Counted from the first letter of the stretch, positions 53,760 to 63,215 are shown. The stretch is DNA of 64,000 nucleotides from JACRAR01 sp041674465 (GCA_041674465.1 JBAYVV010000002.1:1-64000), one strand, 5' to 3'. Notes: generated by a model from the sequence alone, not told the origin. Translations and numbers: made by a program.

Positions 53760-54785
53760 TCAATTAGCGATTCTTTGCAACACAGACTCGGCTGTCATGT
53801 TCTCCATGCAATTGAAATGCCCCAGCGGACAAACACGCTTGAAACAAGGGCTGCAATCGACATTGAGCGATACGATTTTCGCATGCGGCGAGAGCGGCGG
53901 GGTATAGATCGGGCTCGATGAGCCGTAGAGCGCCAGCAAGGGCCGCTTGAGCGCAGCAGCGACATGCATCAACCCCGAGTCGTTGCTCACCACCAGACGC
54001 GCGCCAGCGAGCAGGTCGATCGCCTGCCCGAGCGAAGTCCGCCCGCACAGATTCAACGCTGCGCCTTGCGCCAGTTGCGCGATCTCATCGCCGAGGGTGG
54101 CATCCTTGTTCGATCCGACCAGCCAAACGGGCAAACCGGGTTGAGCCAGTCGTTGCGCCAGTTCGGCAAAGTGACGTGCCGGCCAGCGCTTGGCCGGGCC
54201 GTATTCGGCGCCTGGACAAAATACTGCCGGTTGCGCATCCAGCGGCAAACCGAGGGTTTCGCGCACCTCGCTCTGCTGGCTTGCGCTCGAGTTCAAATGC
54301 GGCAATGGCAAGTCGTTGCTTGCCGATCTGTCAGGGGGCTCCGCGAGTTGCGCGTAGCGCTGGGCAAGCTGCGGCATTGCCTCGGGATTCAAGCTGTGGC
54401 GACAATTCAGCAGGCCATAGCGCGCCTCGCCGGTGTAACCGATGCGTCTGGGGATACCGGCAAAGAATGGCAACAATGCCGACTTCCAGGAGTTGGGCAG
54501 CACGATTGCTGCATCGTAGACTTCGGCACACAACTCGCGCCCGAGACGCCAGCGCCCCGCGAGGTTGAATTCACCGTGAGCAAAAGGATTGTCGAGCACC
54601 CGCCGCACTTCGCTCATGCGCGCCAGCAAGGGCGAGCACCAGGCCGGCGCCAGCACATCGATGGCAAGATCCGGATGCTTCTGCTTGAGCCGCGTCAGGA
54701 GCGGCTGGGCAAGGATGGTGTCACCAATCCAGGAAGGGGCGACAATGAGGATACGTGAGAGGATGCGCAGGGTGTTTTTTCCCAC
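53760..54785 (-). CDS. waaF: Lipopolysaccharide heptosyltransferase II
   Basis: 341 residues from GTG 54785. An AGGAGG lies very close upstream (2-base spacing), so a slightly later start is possible. GT9 glycosyltransferase adding the second heptose to the LPS inner core at the cytoplasmic membrane face. Motifs are ILIVAPSWIGDTILAQPLL, IVLPNSWKSALLPFFAGIP, CPGAEYGPAKRWPARHFAEL, VSNDSGLMHVAAALKRPLLA and ALYGSSSPIYTPPLS. The neighbouring small zinc-finger gene and ilvE form a conserved betaproteobacterial order. Confidence 0.95.
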   Translation of the reverse strand: MGKNTLRILSRILIVAPSWIGDTILAQPLLTRLKQKHPDLAIDVLAPAWCSPLLARMSEVRRVLDNPFAHGEFNLAGRWRLGRELCAEVYDAAIVLPNSWKSALLPFFAGIPRRIGYTGEARYGLLNCRHSLNPEAMPQLAQRYAQLAEPPDRSASNDLPLPHLNSSASQQSEVRETLGLPLDAQPAVFCPGAEYGPAKRWPARHFAELAQRLAQPGLPVWLVGSNKDATLGDEIAQLAQGAALNLCGRTSLGQAIDLLAGARLVVSNDSGLMHVAAALKRPLLALYGSSSPIYTPPLSPHAKIVSLNVDCSPCFKRVCPLGHFNCMENMTAESVLQRIAN

Positions 54786-54808
54786 GCCCTCCTCGCCGTG
54801 ATTCAGGT

Positions 54809-55009
54809 TCAGTGATGCCCCTTCGGCGCCTCACCGCTGAAGCGATACCTGGTGCTGCAATACGGGCAAGTCGCCTCGCCGGTTTTCAGCACATCCAGGA
54901 ACACGCGCGGATGCCGCGCCCAGAGCGGACTGTCGGGACGCGGGCAGTGCAGCGGCAGATCGTGGGCGGTGAGCTTGATCTCAAGGGAGGTGTCGGTTGC
55001 TTGGGTCAT
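54809..55009 (-). CDS. Small zinc-finger domain protein (CHCC type)
   Basis: 66 residues. Cys/His ligands are arranged as LHCPRPDSPLWARHPRVFLD and CPYCSTRYRF, the zf-CHCC pattern also found in the mitochondrial complex I subunit NDUFS6. AAGGAA precedes the ATG. It lies between ilvE and waaF on one strand, the usual location in betaproteobacteria. Its role there is unproven. Confidence 0.88.
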   Translation of the reverse strand: MTQATDTSLEIKLTAHDLPLHCPRPDSPLWARHPRVFLDVLKTGEATCPYCSTRYRFSGEAPKGHH

Positions 55010-55034
55010 GGCGATTCCTTTTCCTGTGAATCAA

Positions 55035-55958
55035 TTACGCCACCGGCGTGAGCCAGTGGGCATGGCTGGGCGACCTGCCGTTCACCACATCGAAGAACAG
55101 GCTCTGCAATTTGGTCGTGATCGGGCCGCGGCTGCCTGCGCCGATCTGGCGCCGGTCGAGTTCGCGGATGGGCGTCACTTCGGCAGCGGTACCGGTGAAG
55201 AAGGCTTCGTCGGCGATGTACACATCGTCGCGCGTCAGGCGCTTCGAGATCACCGTCAGGCCCAGTTCATTGGCCAGCGCGATGATGGTGCCGCGCGTGA
55301 TGCCGACCAGCGCCGAGGCGATTTCCGGTTCGTAGATCACCCCGTCCTTGACGATGAAGAGGTTTTCGCCAGCGCCTTCGGCGACGAAGCCGTCGACGTC
55401 GAGCAGCAACGCTTCGTCGTAGCCGTCATCGATCGCTTCCATGTTGGCGAGGATCGAATTGGCATAGGTCGCGGCAAACTTGGCGCGCGCCATGGTGACG
55501 TTGACATGGTGGCGGGCATAGCTCGAAGTCCTGACGCGGATGCCTTTTTCCAGGCCTTCCTCGCCGAGATAGGCGCCCCAGGGCCAGGCGGCGATGGCGA
55601 CATGCACCGTGGCACCGCGCGGACTTACACCCATTTTCTCCGAACCGTAATAGGCGATCGGCCGCAGGTAGGCGGATTCAAGTTTGTTGGCGCGCACCAC
55701 TTCCTTTTGCGCTTCGAGCAAGACGGCCTTGTCGAAAGGAATCTTCATGCGATAGATGTGCGCCGAATTGTAGAGGCGGTCGGTGTGTTCCTTGAGCCGG
55801 AAGATCTGGGTGCCATTGACCGTGTTGTAGGCGCGCACGCCCTCGAATACCGCCAGGCCATAGTGGAGCGAGTGTGTCAACACGTGGGTCGTGGCATCGC
55901 GCCAGGGCACGAGCTTGCCGTCGTGCCAGATGAAGCCGTCGCGGTCGGACATGGACAT
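55035..55958 (-). CDS. ilvE: Branched-chain amino acid aminotransferase
   Basis: 307 residues from ATG 55958 (MSMSDRDGFIWHDGKLVPW), with GGAGA upstream. The much longer open frame before it overlaps nudJ and is not coding. A PLP fold-type IV enzyme for the last step of Leu, Ile and Val synthesis. Conserved are THVLTHSLHYGLAVFEGVRA, the Lys region MARAKFAATYANSILANMEA, EALLLDVDGFVAEGAGENLF, GITRGTIIALANELG and FFTGTAAEVTPIRELD. Full length. Confidence 0.95.
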   Translation of the reverse strand: MSMSDRDGFIWHDGKLVPWRDATTHVLTHSLHYGLAVFEGVRAYNTVNGTQIFRLKEHTDRLYNSAHIYRMKIPFDKAVLLEAQKEVVRANKLESAYLRPIAYYGSEKMGVSPRGATVHVAIAAWPWGAYLGEEGLEKGIRVRTSSYARHHVNVTMARAKFAATYANSILANMEAIDDGYDEALLLDVDGFVAEGAGENLFIVKDGVIYEPEIASALVGITRGTIIALANELGLTVISKRLTRDDVYIADEAFFTGTAAEVTPIRELDRRQIGAGSRGPITTKLQSLFFDVVNGRSPSHAHWLTPVA

Positions 55959-56042
55959 GAGAAATCTCCGGGGGCAGTCGCAAAGCCCGATTTTAGCCGA
56001 TTTGCAGGCTCGCTGAAGCAGCTGGCGCGCTAAAATGAGGCC

Positions 56043-56495
56043 ATGCGTGAGGTCTGGAAACCCAATGTGACTGTTGCTGCTGTCATCGAGCGGAACGGAA
56101 AATTTCTCCTGGTCGAGGAGGAAACCGATGGCGGCGTTCGCTTCAACCAGCCGGCCGGACACCTCGATCCGGACGAGTCTCTGGTCGAAGCCTGCGTCCG
56201 AGAGACACTTGAAGAAACCGCCTGGCATTTCACGCCCACGGCCCTGGTCGGGATTTATCAATGGCCGCGTCCGCAAGGCGATCTCACCTATCTGCGCTTT
56301 GCCTTTACCGGCCAGCTCGGCGAACACGCGGCGGATCGGGCGCTTGATGCGGGCATCCTGCGTGCGCTGTGGCTCTCGCAGGAGGAAATCCGGGCAGGGC
56401 AAGAGCGCCATCGCAGCCCCCTGGTGCAGCAATGCATAGCCGACTACCTCGCGGGACGGCGTTTCCCGTTGGATCTGATCCGGCATTACGCATGA
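56043..56495 (+). CDS. nudJ: NUDIX hydrolase, NudJ type
   Basis: 150 residues. The Nudix box GHLDPDESLVEACVRETLEE (about 38-57) carries the metal-binding Glu residues; FNQPAGHLDPDE is typical of NudJ phosphatases acting on thiamin pyrophosphate precursors and nucleotides. GAGG precedes the ATG. It overlaps mnmA by 4 bases (ATGA). The nudJ-mnmA-purB order also occurs in E. coli and other proteobacteria, although here a GST gene intervenes. Confidence 0.9.
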   Translation: MREVWKPNVTVAAVIERNGKFLLVEEETDGGVRFNQPAGHLDPDESLVEACVRETLEETAWHFTPTALVGIYQWPRPQGDLTYLRFAFTGQLGEHAADRALDAGILRALWLSQEEIRAGQERHRSPLVQQCIADYLAGRRFPLDLIRHYA

Positions 56496-57625
56496 GCACA
56501 GGCACGGTCATTGTCGGCATGTCCGGCGGCGTCGACTCCTCGGTAGCCGCCTTGTTGCTCAAGCAGCAGGGCTGGAAGGTCATCGGCCTGTTCATGAAGA
56601 ACTGGGAGGACGACGACGCTGGAGAATACTGCTCGACGCGTCAGGACCTCGTCGATGTCGCCTCGGTCTGCGATGTCATCGGCATCGACCTGGAAGTCGT
56701 GAATTTTTCAGAGGCCTACAAGGAGCGCGTTTTCAGCGAATTCCTGCGCGAGTACCAGGCCGGCCGCACCCCCAATCCGGATGTGCTGTGCAACGCCGAG
56801 ATCAAGTTCAAGGCTTTCCTCGATCACGCATTGCAGCTCGGTGCCGACAAGATTGCCACCGGCCACTACGCCCAGGTGCGCGAGTTCATGGGTGCACAGC
56901 AACTGCTCAAGGCCGAGGACGGCACCAAGGACCAGAGCTACTTTTTATACCGTCTCAACCAGGCGCAACTGAGCAAGACGCTGTTCCCGGTCGGACATTT
57001 GTACAAGAGGGACGTACGCAAATTGGCCGAGCAGGCCGGCCTGCCGAATTTCGCCAAGAAGGATTCCACCGGCATCTGCTTTATCGGCGAGCGGCCGTTC
57101 CGCGAATTTCTCGCCCGATATCTGCCGGGACAACCGGGCGAGATTCGCAACCTCGACGACGAGCAATTGCTCGGCCAGCATCAGGGACTGATGTTCCATA
57201 CCCTGGGACAGCGCAAGGGACTCGGCATCGGCGGTGTCAAAGAACATGCCGACGAAGCCGGCGATCACGAGGCCTGGTATGTCACCGCCAAGGATATGGA
57301 CAGGAACGTGCTGTATGTGGTGCAAGGACACAACCACCCGGCCCTGCTCAGTGACCACCTCAAAGCCACCGATCTCTCCTGGATTCGCGGCAGTGGCGCA
57401 GAAAACCGTCCGCACACGCATTGGGTTTATGCCTCCAAGACACGCTATCGCCAACCCGACGCACCTTGCGAGGTTGACGCGCTGACTGGCGATGCCTGCG
57501 AAATCGCTTTCGCAACACCGCAATGGGCAGTCACGCCGGGTCAGTCCGTGGTGCTATACGAATCGAGGGTTTGCCTAGGCGGCGGGGTGATTCACTCTTG
57601 CGGAACGGTGTCGATGAACGACTGA
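56492..57625 (+). CDS. mnmA: tRNA-specific 2-thiouridylase MnmA
   Basis: 377 residues from ATG 56492, coupled to nudJ. Adds sulphur to U34 of tRNA Lys, Glu and Gln. The PP-loop is VGMSGGVDSSVAALLLKQQG. The two catalytic Cys are in NPDVLCNAEIKFKAFLD (near residue 100) and in KDSTGICFIGERPFREFL (near 200). The C-terminal beta-barrel has the typical SVVLYESRVCLGGGVI. An open frame upstream of 56492 lies within nudJ and is not used. The 3' end overlaps the convergent GST gene by 34 bases. Confidence 0.97.
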   Translation: MSTGTVIVGMSGGVDSSVAALLLKQQGWKVIGLFMKNWEDDDAGEYCSTRQDLVDVASVCDVIGIDLEVVNFSEAYKERVFSEFLREYQAGRTPNPDVLCNAEIKFKAFLDHALQLGADKIATGHYAQVREFMGAQQLLKAEDGTKDQSYFLYRLNQAQLSKTLFPVGHLYKRDVRKLAEQAGLPNFAKKDSTGICFIGERPFREFLARYLPGQPGEIRNLDDEQLLGQHQGLMFHTLGQRKGLGIGGVKEHADEAGDHEAWYVTAKDMDRNVLYVVQGHNHPALLSDHLKATDLSWIRGSGAENRPHTHWVYASKTRYRQPDAPCEVDALTGDACEIAFATPQWAVTPGQSVVLYESRVCLGGGVIHSCGTVSMND

Positions 57626-58200
57626 CGCTGCATGAGCTTGGCATAGAGCTTTGCCAGGTTGGCATGAGTCTCGCACCAATCGATGTCGGGAAAGCGAAAT
57701 TCCAGGTAGCCCAGCGTGGTGCCTATGGCGATATCCGCCAATGAGAAAGCGCTGCCGTGGCACCAGGGATGCTCGCCAAGATCATCTGCCATGGCCTGCA
57801 AACCGGCCAAAACCTTGCCGCGCTGGCGCTTGATCCAGGCGTTGCTCTTTTCCCCTTTCGCCCTTCTCGATTCGAGCAGGGCGGCCACCGCCGCATCCAG
57901 GATACCATCGGCAAGCGCTTCCCAGCGCTTGACAGTGATGCGCTCGCGGCCAGAGGATGGGATCAGCCGGTTGTTGGGCGAAACGGTATCGAGATACTCG
58001 ACAATGACTCTTGAATCATAGAGCGTGCTGTCGTCGTCGAGCAACAACACCGGCACCTTGCCGAGCGGATTGTGCTGCGGCACGCTGGTGTTATCCAGCC
58101 AGGGGGAATCAAGAACCAGGTCGTATTCGATTTTTTTCTCGGCGAGCACGATGCGCGCCTTGCGAACATAGGGACTGGTCAGGGAACCAATGAGCTTCAT
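57592..58200 (-). CDS. Glutathione S-transferase family protein
   Basis: 202 residues. The N-terminal thioredoxin-like domain is MKLIGSLTSPYVRKARIVLA with the glutathione contact pattern NPLGKVPVLLLDDDSTLYDS. The helical C-terminal domain is at about 80-200. It resembles the YibF-like bacterial GSTs. Role is probably detoxification or reduction; substrate unknown. It overlaps mnmA tail-to-tail by 34 bases, unusual for well-conserved genes, and has a candidate regulated promoter immediately upstream. Confidence 0.9.
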   Translation of the reverse strand: MKLIGSLTSPYVRKARIVLAEKKIEYDLVLDSPWLDNTSVPQHNPLGKVPVLLLDDDSTLYDSRVIVEYLDTVSPNNRLIPSSGRERITVKRWEALADGILDAAVAALLESRRAKGEKSNAWIKRQRGKVLAGLQAMADDLGEHPWCHGSAFSLADIAIGTTLGYLEFRFPDIDWCETHANLAKLYAKLMQRQSFIDTVPQE

Positions 58201-58220
58201 CTGTTACTCAGTGCTGGCTA

Positions 58221-58240
58221 AATCACGAGGCGTGATTATA
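58221..58240 (-). promoter_or_regulatory. Inverted repeat overlapping a TATAAT upstream of the GST gene
   Basis: AATCACG-agg-CGTGATT (58221-58237) is a perfect 7-bp palindrome with a 3-base spacer. On the minus strand it overlaps a TATAAT (58240-58235), 35 bases before the GST start. The -35 is weak (CTGAAA at 16-base spacing). It may be an operator of the GST promoter or a small hairpin after mnmA. Confidence 0.35.
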
Positions 58241-58341
58241 TCACCCCCACTCGTTTTTTCAGCCGCTTGAAGCATGCTCTGGAGCGAAGCCTTCGTCTCC
58301 CATGATAAAATTATGCTTAGTTCCTTCGCGTTATTCTTCCC

Positions 58342-59727
58342 ATGAACTCGACTCCCTCACTCGCGCTTTCGGCCTTGACTGCACTGTCGCCTCTCGATGG
58401 CCGCTACGCCGATAAACTGGTAACTTTGCGCGAATATTTTTCCGAATTCGGCCTGATCAAACGCCGTGTCCGCATCGAGATCGCCTGGCTCAAGGTGCTT
58501 GCCGCAAATCCGGAACTGCCCGAGATCAAGGCTTTTTCAGCGAACACCATCGATGAACTCGACCGCGTGGCCGATGGATTCAAGGTGGCCGATGCCGACG
58601 CCATCAAGTCGATCGAAGCGCGCACCAAGCATGACGTCAAGGCAATGGAGTACTGGCTCAAGGAACGACTCTCCGGCAATGCCGAAGTCATGGCGGCGAC
58701 CGAGTTCATTCACTTCGGCTGCACTTCCGAAGACATCAACAATGTCTCGCACGCCCTGATGCTGCAGGAGGGGCGCGACCGGATCCTGCTGCCCGCGCTG
58801 CGGCAACTGGCTGCCCGCTTGCGCGATCTGGCGCATGCCCTGGCCGAAGTGCCGATGTTGGCGCGCACGCATGGCCAGCCCGCCACGCCAACCACGCTCG
58901 GCAAAGAGATGGCCAACATCTGTGTGCGTCTGGAGCGCGCAACTAAGCGTATTGAAGCGATCAAGTTGACGGCCAAGTTCAACGGCGCGGTCGGCAATTA
59001 CAACGCCCACCTGGCGGCCTATCCCGACATTGACTGGGAGAGCTTCAATCGTCGCTTCATCGAATCCTTCGGCCTCGAGTTCAATCCCTACACCATTCAA
59101 ATCGAGCCGCATGACGTGCTCAGCGAGCTGTTCGATGCCATTGCACGCGCCAACACCATCCTGCTCGATGCCGACCGCGATTTCTGGCAATACATCTCGC
59201 TCGGCTATTTCAAGCAGAAACTCAAGGCAGGCGAAATCGGCTCATCAACCATGCCGCACAAGGTCAACCCGATCGACTTCGAGAACTCCGAAGGCAACCT
59301 GGGACTGGCCAATGCGATTCTGCGACACCTCGCCGAGAAGCTGCCGATCTCGCGCATGCAGCGCGACCTGACCGACTCCACCGTGCTGCGCAACATGGGC
59401 GTGGCAATCGGCTACTCGGTGCTGGCCTACGATTCCTGCCTGCGCGGCATGGGCAAGCTGGAGGCCGATCCGCTGCGTTTGCAGGCCGATCTCGATGCCT
59501 GCTGGGAAGTGCTCGCCGAACCGGTACAGACCGTGATGCGCCGTTACGGCGTGGCGAATCCTTATGAACAGCTCAAGGAACTTACGCGGGGCAAGGCCAT
59601 CACACGCGAAGCCTTGCAAGGATTCATTCGCGGCCTGGCAATTCCCGCAGTCGAGAAAACGCGACTGCTCGCCATGACCCCAGCCAGTTATCTTGGCAAG
59701 GCGGTGGAGTTGGCCAAGCGGATATGA
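58342..59727 (+). CDS. purB: Adenylosuccinate lyase
   Basis: 461 residues. Catalyses two fumarate-releasing steps in purine nucleotide synthesis. Features are LSPLDGRYADKLVTLREYFS, FIHFGCTSEDINNVSHAL, ARTHGQPATPTTLGKEMAN, KFNGAVGNYNAHLAAYPDID and the fumarase/lyase signature GSSTMPHKVNPIDFENSEGN with the mobile catalytic Ser loop. The long E. coli-type enzyme of about 456 residues is the nearest match. No clear Shine-Dalgarno precedes the ATG. It overlaps the next gene by 4 bases. Confidence 0.97.
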   Translation: MNSTPSLALSALTALSPLDGRYADKLVTLREYFSEFGLIKRRVRIEIAWLKVLAANPELPEIKAFSANTIDELDRVADGFKVADADAIKSIEARTKHDVKAMEYWLKERLSGNAEVMAATEFIHFGCTSEDINNVSHALMLQEGRDRILLPALRQLAARLRDLAHALAEVPMLARTHGQPATPTTLGKEMANICVRLERATKRIEAIKLTAKFNGAVGNYNAHLAAYPDIDWESFNRRFIESFGLEFNPYTIQIEPHDVLSELFDAIARANTILLDADRDFWQYISLGYFKQKLKAGEIGSSTMPHKVNPIDFENSEGNLGLANAILRHLAEKLPISRMQRDLTDSTVLRNMGVAIGYSVLAYDSCLRGMGKLEADPLRLQADLDACWEVLAEPVQTVMRRYGVANPYEQLKELTRGKAITREALQGFIRGLAIPAVEKTRLLAMTPASYLGKAVELAKRI

Positions 59728-60047
59728 GTTTTTCAGAAAATCTCAAGCAGCTTCCCGGCATCTCGCATCTTGCGGCGCTGCAACTACTCGATGCCGAAGA
59801 TGGCAGCCTGGTTGCGACAGTGGAGAACCAGCCGGGCCAGACCGGCTCGCTGGCCGTGTATAACCATCTGGCGCAGTACTTCGGTGTAATCAATGCCGAA
59901 GCGGCAAGGAAGGGACTGGAGTTGTACGCCGAGCACGCTGCGGATGCGCGTGCACACCCCGGCAAGCACCCCAATATCGACCGGCTCATCAAACTGCTCG
60001 AAGAACCCCGCAAGCTGCGCGTCAAGCCGGTATTCGCGACCGATTAA
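59724..60047 (+). CDS. DUF2322-like small protein
   Basis: 107 residues starting MSFSENLKQLPGISHLAALQ and ending KHPNIDRLIKLLEEPRKLRV. The pattern matches the DUF2322 family of betaproteobacterial proteins, function unknown. No membrane helix or Cys pair is present, so it should be soluble. It is translationally coupled to purB (ATGA) and overlaps the convergent secF stop by 4 bases. Confidence 0.8.
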   Translation: MSFSENLKQLPGISHLAALQLLDAEDGSLVATVENQPGQTGSLAVYNHLAQYFGVINAEAARKGLELYAEHAADARAHPGKHPNIDRLIKLLEEPRKLRVKPVFATD

Positions 60048-60979
60048 ACCACCGCTTCTTCTTTTTCCTTCTTCGGCTTGATGAAGTGCTCGCGCGAGAC
60101 ACCGAGCCACATCACCAGCGGGCTGGCGACCAGCACCGAGGAGTAAATGCCGAAGCAGATGCCGATGGTCAGCGCCAGGGCGAAATAATGCAGCGCCGCG
60201 CCGCCGAAGATCAGCATCGAGGTCACCATCATCTGCGTGCAGCCGTGGGTGATGATGGTGCGTGAAATCGTGCTGGTGATGGCATAGTTCAGCACTTGCG
60301 GCGTGGTCAGGCCGCGCTTTTTCTTGAAGGTCTCGCGCACCCGGTCGAACACCACCACCGACTCGTTCACCGAGTAACCCAGCACGGCCAGAACCGCCGC
60401 CAGTACCGGCAGCGAGAACTCCCACTGGAAGAAGGCGAAGAAGCCGAGGATGATCACCACGTCATGGAGGTTGGCGATAATGGCGGAAATCGCGAAGCGC
60501 CATTCAAACCGAATCGCCAGATAGATGACGATACCGATCACCACCAGCAGCAAAGCCATCGCACCGTCCGATGCGAGTTCCTTACCGACCTGCGGGCCGA
60601 CGAATTCGACGCGCTTGAGTTGCGGCGGATTACTGTCGCCGACGGCGTTCAGCGAAACCATCACGCGGTCGCTGACCTTGGCGGTGTCGCTGTCCTTGGT
60701 CAGCGGCACGCGGATCAGGAGATCGCGCGAGCTGCCGAAGTTCTGCACTTGCGGGTCGAGGAAGCCGTCCTGCAGCAGGCGATTGCGCACCTTTTCAACA
60801 TCGGGCGCCGTGGCATAGCTGACTTCGAGCAGCGTGCCACCGGTAAATTCAATGGACAGGTGCAGTCCCTTGGTGACCAGGAACACCACCGCCAGGATGA
60901 AGGTGATCAAGGAGATGATGTTGAACACCAGCGCATGGCGCATGAAGGGGATATCGTTTTTGATGCGGAAGAATTCCAT
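60044..60979 (-). CDS. secF: Protein translocase subunit SecF
   Basis: A 311-residue inner-membrane protein with six helices that, with SecD and YajC, uses the proton gradient to pull proteins out of the Sec channel. Seen are FSIEFTGGTLLEVSYA-like LSIEFTGGTLLEV, VEFVGPQVGKELASDG, YLAIRFEWRFAISAIIANLH, LGYSVNESVVVFDRVRETF and AITSTISRTIITHG. Length is normal. It follows secD by 12 bases. Confidence 0.97.
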   Translation of the reverse strand: MEFFRIKNDIPFMRHALVFNIISLITFILAVVFLVTKGLHLSIEFTGGTLLEVSYATAPDVEKVRNRLLQDGFLDPQVQNFGSSRDLLIRVPLTKDSDTAKVSDRVMVSLNAVGDSNPPQLKRVEFVGPQVGKELASDGAMALLLVVIGIVIYLAIRFEWRFAISAIIANLHDVVIILGFFAFFQWEFSLPVLAAVLAVLGYSVNESVVVFDRVRETFKKKRGLTTPQVLNYAITSTISRTIITHGCTQMMVTSMLIFGGAALHYFALALTIGICFGIYSSVLVASPLVMWLGVSREHFIKPKKEKEEAVV

Positions 60980-60991
60980 ATCGTTTTCCCT

Positions 60992-62869
60992 TTATTTCGC
61001 CTGGACGCCGGGCTTCCACACCTGGCCGATCGAGAGCTTGTCGACCTTGCGGCGCGAGCCGTAGATGAGATTGATGAGTGCCCGCGACACCACCACCGAG
61101 CTGAAGATCGAAGTCAGGATGCCGAGACAGTGCACCACGGCAAAACCGCGGATCGGACCGGAACCGAAAATCAGCAGGGCGACGCCGGCAATCAGAGTGG
61201 TGACGTTGGAATCGAGAATGGTGCCGAAGGCACGCTCGTAGCCGGCAAAGATCGCTGCCTGCGGCGATTCGCCGTTGCGCAATTCCTCGCGAATGCGTTC
61301 GTTGATCAGAACGTTGGAGTCGATCGCCATGCCCAGCGTCAGGGCGATGGCGGCGATGCCGGGCAGGGTCAACGTCGCCTGCAACATTGAGAGCAGTGCA
61401 AACAGCAACATGACGTTGGAGGCCAGAGCCAGCACCGAGACAAAACCGAACAGCAGATAGTAGAGACTCATGAACACGGCAATCGCGGCAAAGCCGCCGA
61501 GCGTCGAGTGGAAACCCTTCTGAATGTTCTCGGCGCCAAGCGATGGGCCGATGGTGCGCTCCTCGATAATGTCCATCGGCGCCGCCAGCGATCCGGCACG
61601 CAGCAGCAGTGCGATGTCGTTGGCCTCGATGGTGCTCATGCGCCCAGAGATCTGCACCCGACCGCCGCCGATTTCGCTGCGGATCACCGGCGCCGTGACC
61701 ACTTCGCCCTTGCCTTTTTCGATGAGCAGAATGGACATGCGCTTGCCGACATTGTCGCGCGTGACCTCCTTGAAGATTCTTGCCCCGGCCGAATCCAGGG
61801 TCAGATGCACGGCCGGCTCCTGGGTCTGGTTGTCAAAACCAGGCTGGGCATCGGTGAGCCGTTCGCCAGTCAGCACCACCTGCTTTTTCACCAGCAGCGG
61901 CCGGCCGCCGCGCTCGGTGTAATACTCGGTACCGAGCGGCGGCTGTCCTGCGGCTGCCTGGCTCATGACAGTCGCATTGGCGCTGTTTTCGTCATCCACC
62001 ATGCGCACTTCGAGGGTGGCGGTGCGGCCGAGAATGTCCTTGGCCTTGGAGGTATCCTGCACGCCGGGCAATTGCACAACGATGCGGTCAGCGCCCTGCT
62101 GCTGGATCACCGGCTCGGCCACGCCGAGTTCATTGATACGGTTGTGCAGGGTGGTGATGTTCTGTTTCAGTGCATATTCCTGGATGCGCTTCTCGGCCGC
62201 AGGGCTGAGCTTGCCGACCAGTTTGAAATCGGCGCCATCCTGTGATTCGGTAAAAATCAGGTCGGGCTGCACATCGCCGATGACGCCGCGTGCCTTGTCA
62301 CGGGTCTCCGTTTCGCGGAATTTGATGACCAGGGTCATGCCCTCGCGGCCAATACCGGCGTGACGCAGATTCTTGTCGCGCAACAGGCTGCGCACGTCGG
62401 CGCTGGTGGCATCAAGCCGCTTGGTCAACGCACCCTTCATGTCCACCTGCAGCAGGAAATGCACGCCGCCGCGCAAGTCGAGTCCGAGATACATCGGCAG
62501 GGCATGCAGATTGGTCAACCACAGCGGCGAACTGGAGAGCAGGTTCAGTGCCACGCTGTAGGAAGCGTCAGCGACCACCGGGTTGAGTGCCTTCTCGATG
62601 GCGTCCTTGGCCTTGAGCTGGATGTCGCCATCCTTGAAACGCACGCGTATGCTGTTGGGGTCGGTGAACACGCCGTCATGGGTGATACCCGCCGCCTTGA
62701 GGGTATCCTCCACGCGGCCGAATAATGCGTTGTCGATCTTGACGGTGGCCTTGACACTCGATACCTGCACTGCAGGCGCTTCACCGTAGAAGTTCGGCAG
62801 CGTGTAGAGCAGGCCGAGCGCCAGCGCCACGGCTACCAGAATGTTGATCCAGAGCGGGTAGCGATTCAT
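60992..62869 (-). CDS. secD: Protein translocase subunit SecD
   Basis: A 625-residue partner of SecF. N-terminal helix (LWINILVAVALALGLLYTLP), then LGLDLRGGVHFLLQVD, the large periplasmic P1 domain with ELGVAEPVIQQQGADRIVVQ and VQLPGVQDTSKAKDILGRTA. Five C-terminal helices include GPSLGAENIQKG, LGMAIDSNVLINERIREELR, a conserved catalytic-transport region, and FGSGPIRGFAV. The order yajC-secD-secF on the same strand is the standard operon. Confidence 0.97.
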   Translation of the reverse strand: MNRYPLWINILVAVALALGLLYTLPNFYGEAPAVQVSSVKATVKIDNALFGRVEDTLKAAGITHDGVFTDPNSIRVRFKDGDIQLKAKDAIEKALNPVVADASYSVALNLLSSSPLWLTNLHALPMYLGLDLRGGVHFLLQVDMKGALTKRLDATSADVRSLLRDKNLRHAGIGREGMTLVIKFRETETRDKARGVIGDVQPDLIFTESQDGADFKLVGKLSPAAEKRIQEYALKQNITTLHNRINELGVAEPVIQQQGADRIVVQLPGVQDTSKAKDILGRTATLEVRMVDDENSANATVMSQAAAGQPPLGTEYYTERGGRPLLVKKQVVLTGERLTDAQPGFDNQTQEPAVHLTLDSAGARIFKEVTRDNVGKRMSILLIEKGKGEVVTAPVIRSEIGGGRVQISGRMSTIEANDIALLLRAGSLAAPMDIIEERTIGPSLGAENIQKGFHSTLGGFAAIAVFMSLYYLLFGFVSVLALASNVMLLFALLSMLQATLTLPGIAAIALTLGMAIDSNVLINERIREELRNGESPQAAIFAGYERAFGTILDSNVTTLIAGVALLIFGSGPIRGFAVVHCLGILTSIFSSVVVSRALINLIYGSRRKVDKLSIGQVWKPGVQAK

Positions 62870-62870
62870 C

Positions 62871-63215
62871 TCAGAGCGTTTTCAGCGTGCCCTTGGGCAA
62901 CAAGGTGGCGACAGCCTGTTTCTGGACGATGATCTCGACCGGGCTGTCCTTCAACGTGCCGACTTCGAGGGTCATGTAGTTTTCGCCGACCTTGGTGATC
63001 CGGCCAGCCATGCCGCCCTGGGTAAGAATCTCGTCACCCTTGGCGAGGGCTTCAACCATGGTCTTGTGCTCCTTGGCCTTTTTCATTTGCGGGCGGATCA
63101 TCAGGAACCAGAGCACCACGAACATCAGGATGATCGGCAACAGGCCAGTCAGTCCGCCCAGCGGATCGGAGGCGGCCGCACCGGCGGCTTGAGCATAAGC
63201 ATTTGAGATCAGCAC
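62871..63215 (-). CDS. yajC: Preprotein translocase subunit YajC
   Basis: 114 residues from GTG 63215, with GGAG 6 bases upstream. A small single-helix inner-membrane protein (LTGLLPIILMFVVLWFLMI) followed by RPQMKKAKEHKTMVEALAKG and GDEILTQGGMAGRITKVGE, the standard YajC pattern. It lies 1 base before the secD start region and 37 bases after tgt. Confidence 0.97.
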   Translation of the reverse strand: MLISNAYAQAAGAAASDPLGGLTGLLPIILMFVVLWFLMIRPQMKKAKEHKTMVEALAKGDEILTQGGMAGRITKVGENYMTLEVGTLKDSPVEIIVQKQAVATLLPKGTLKTL

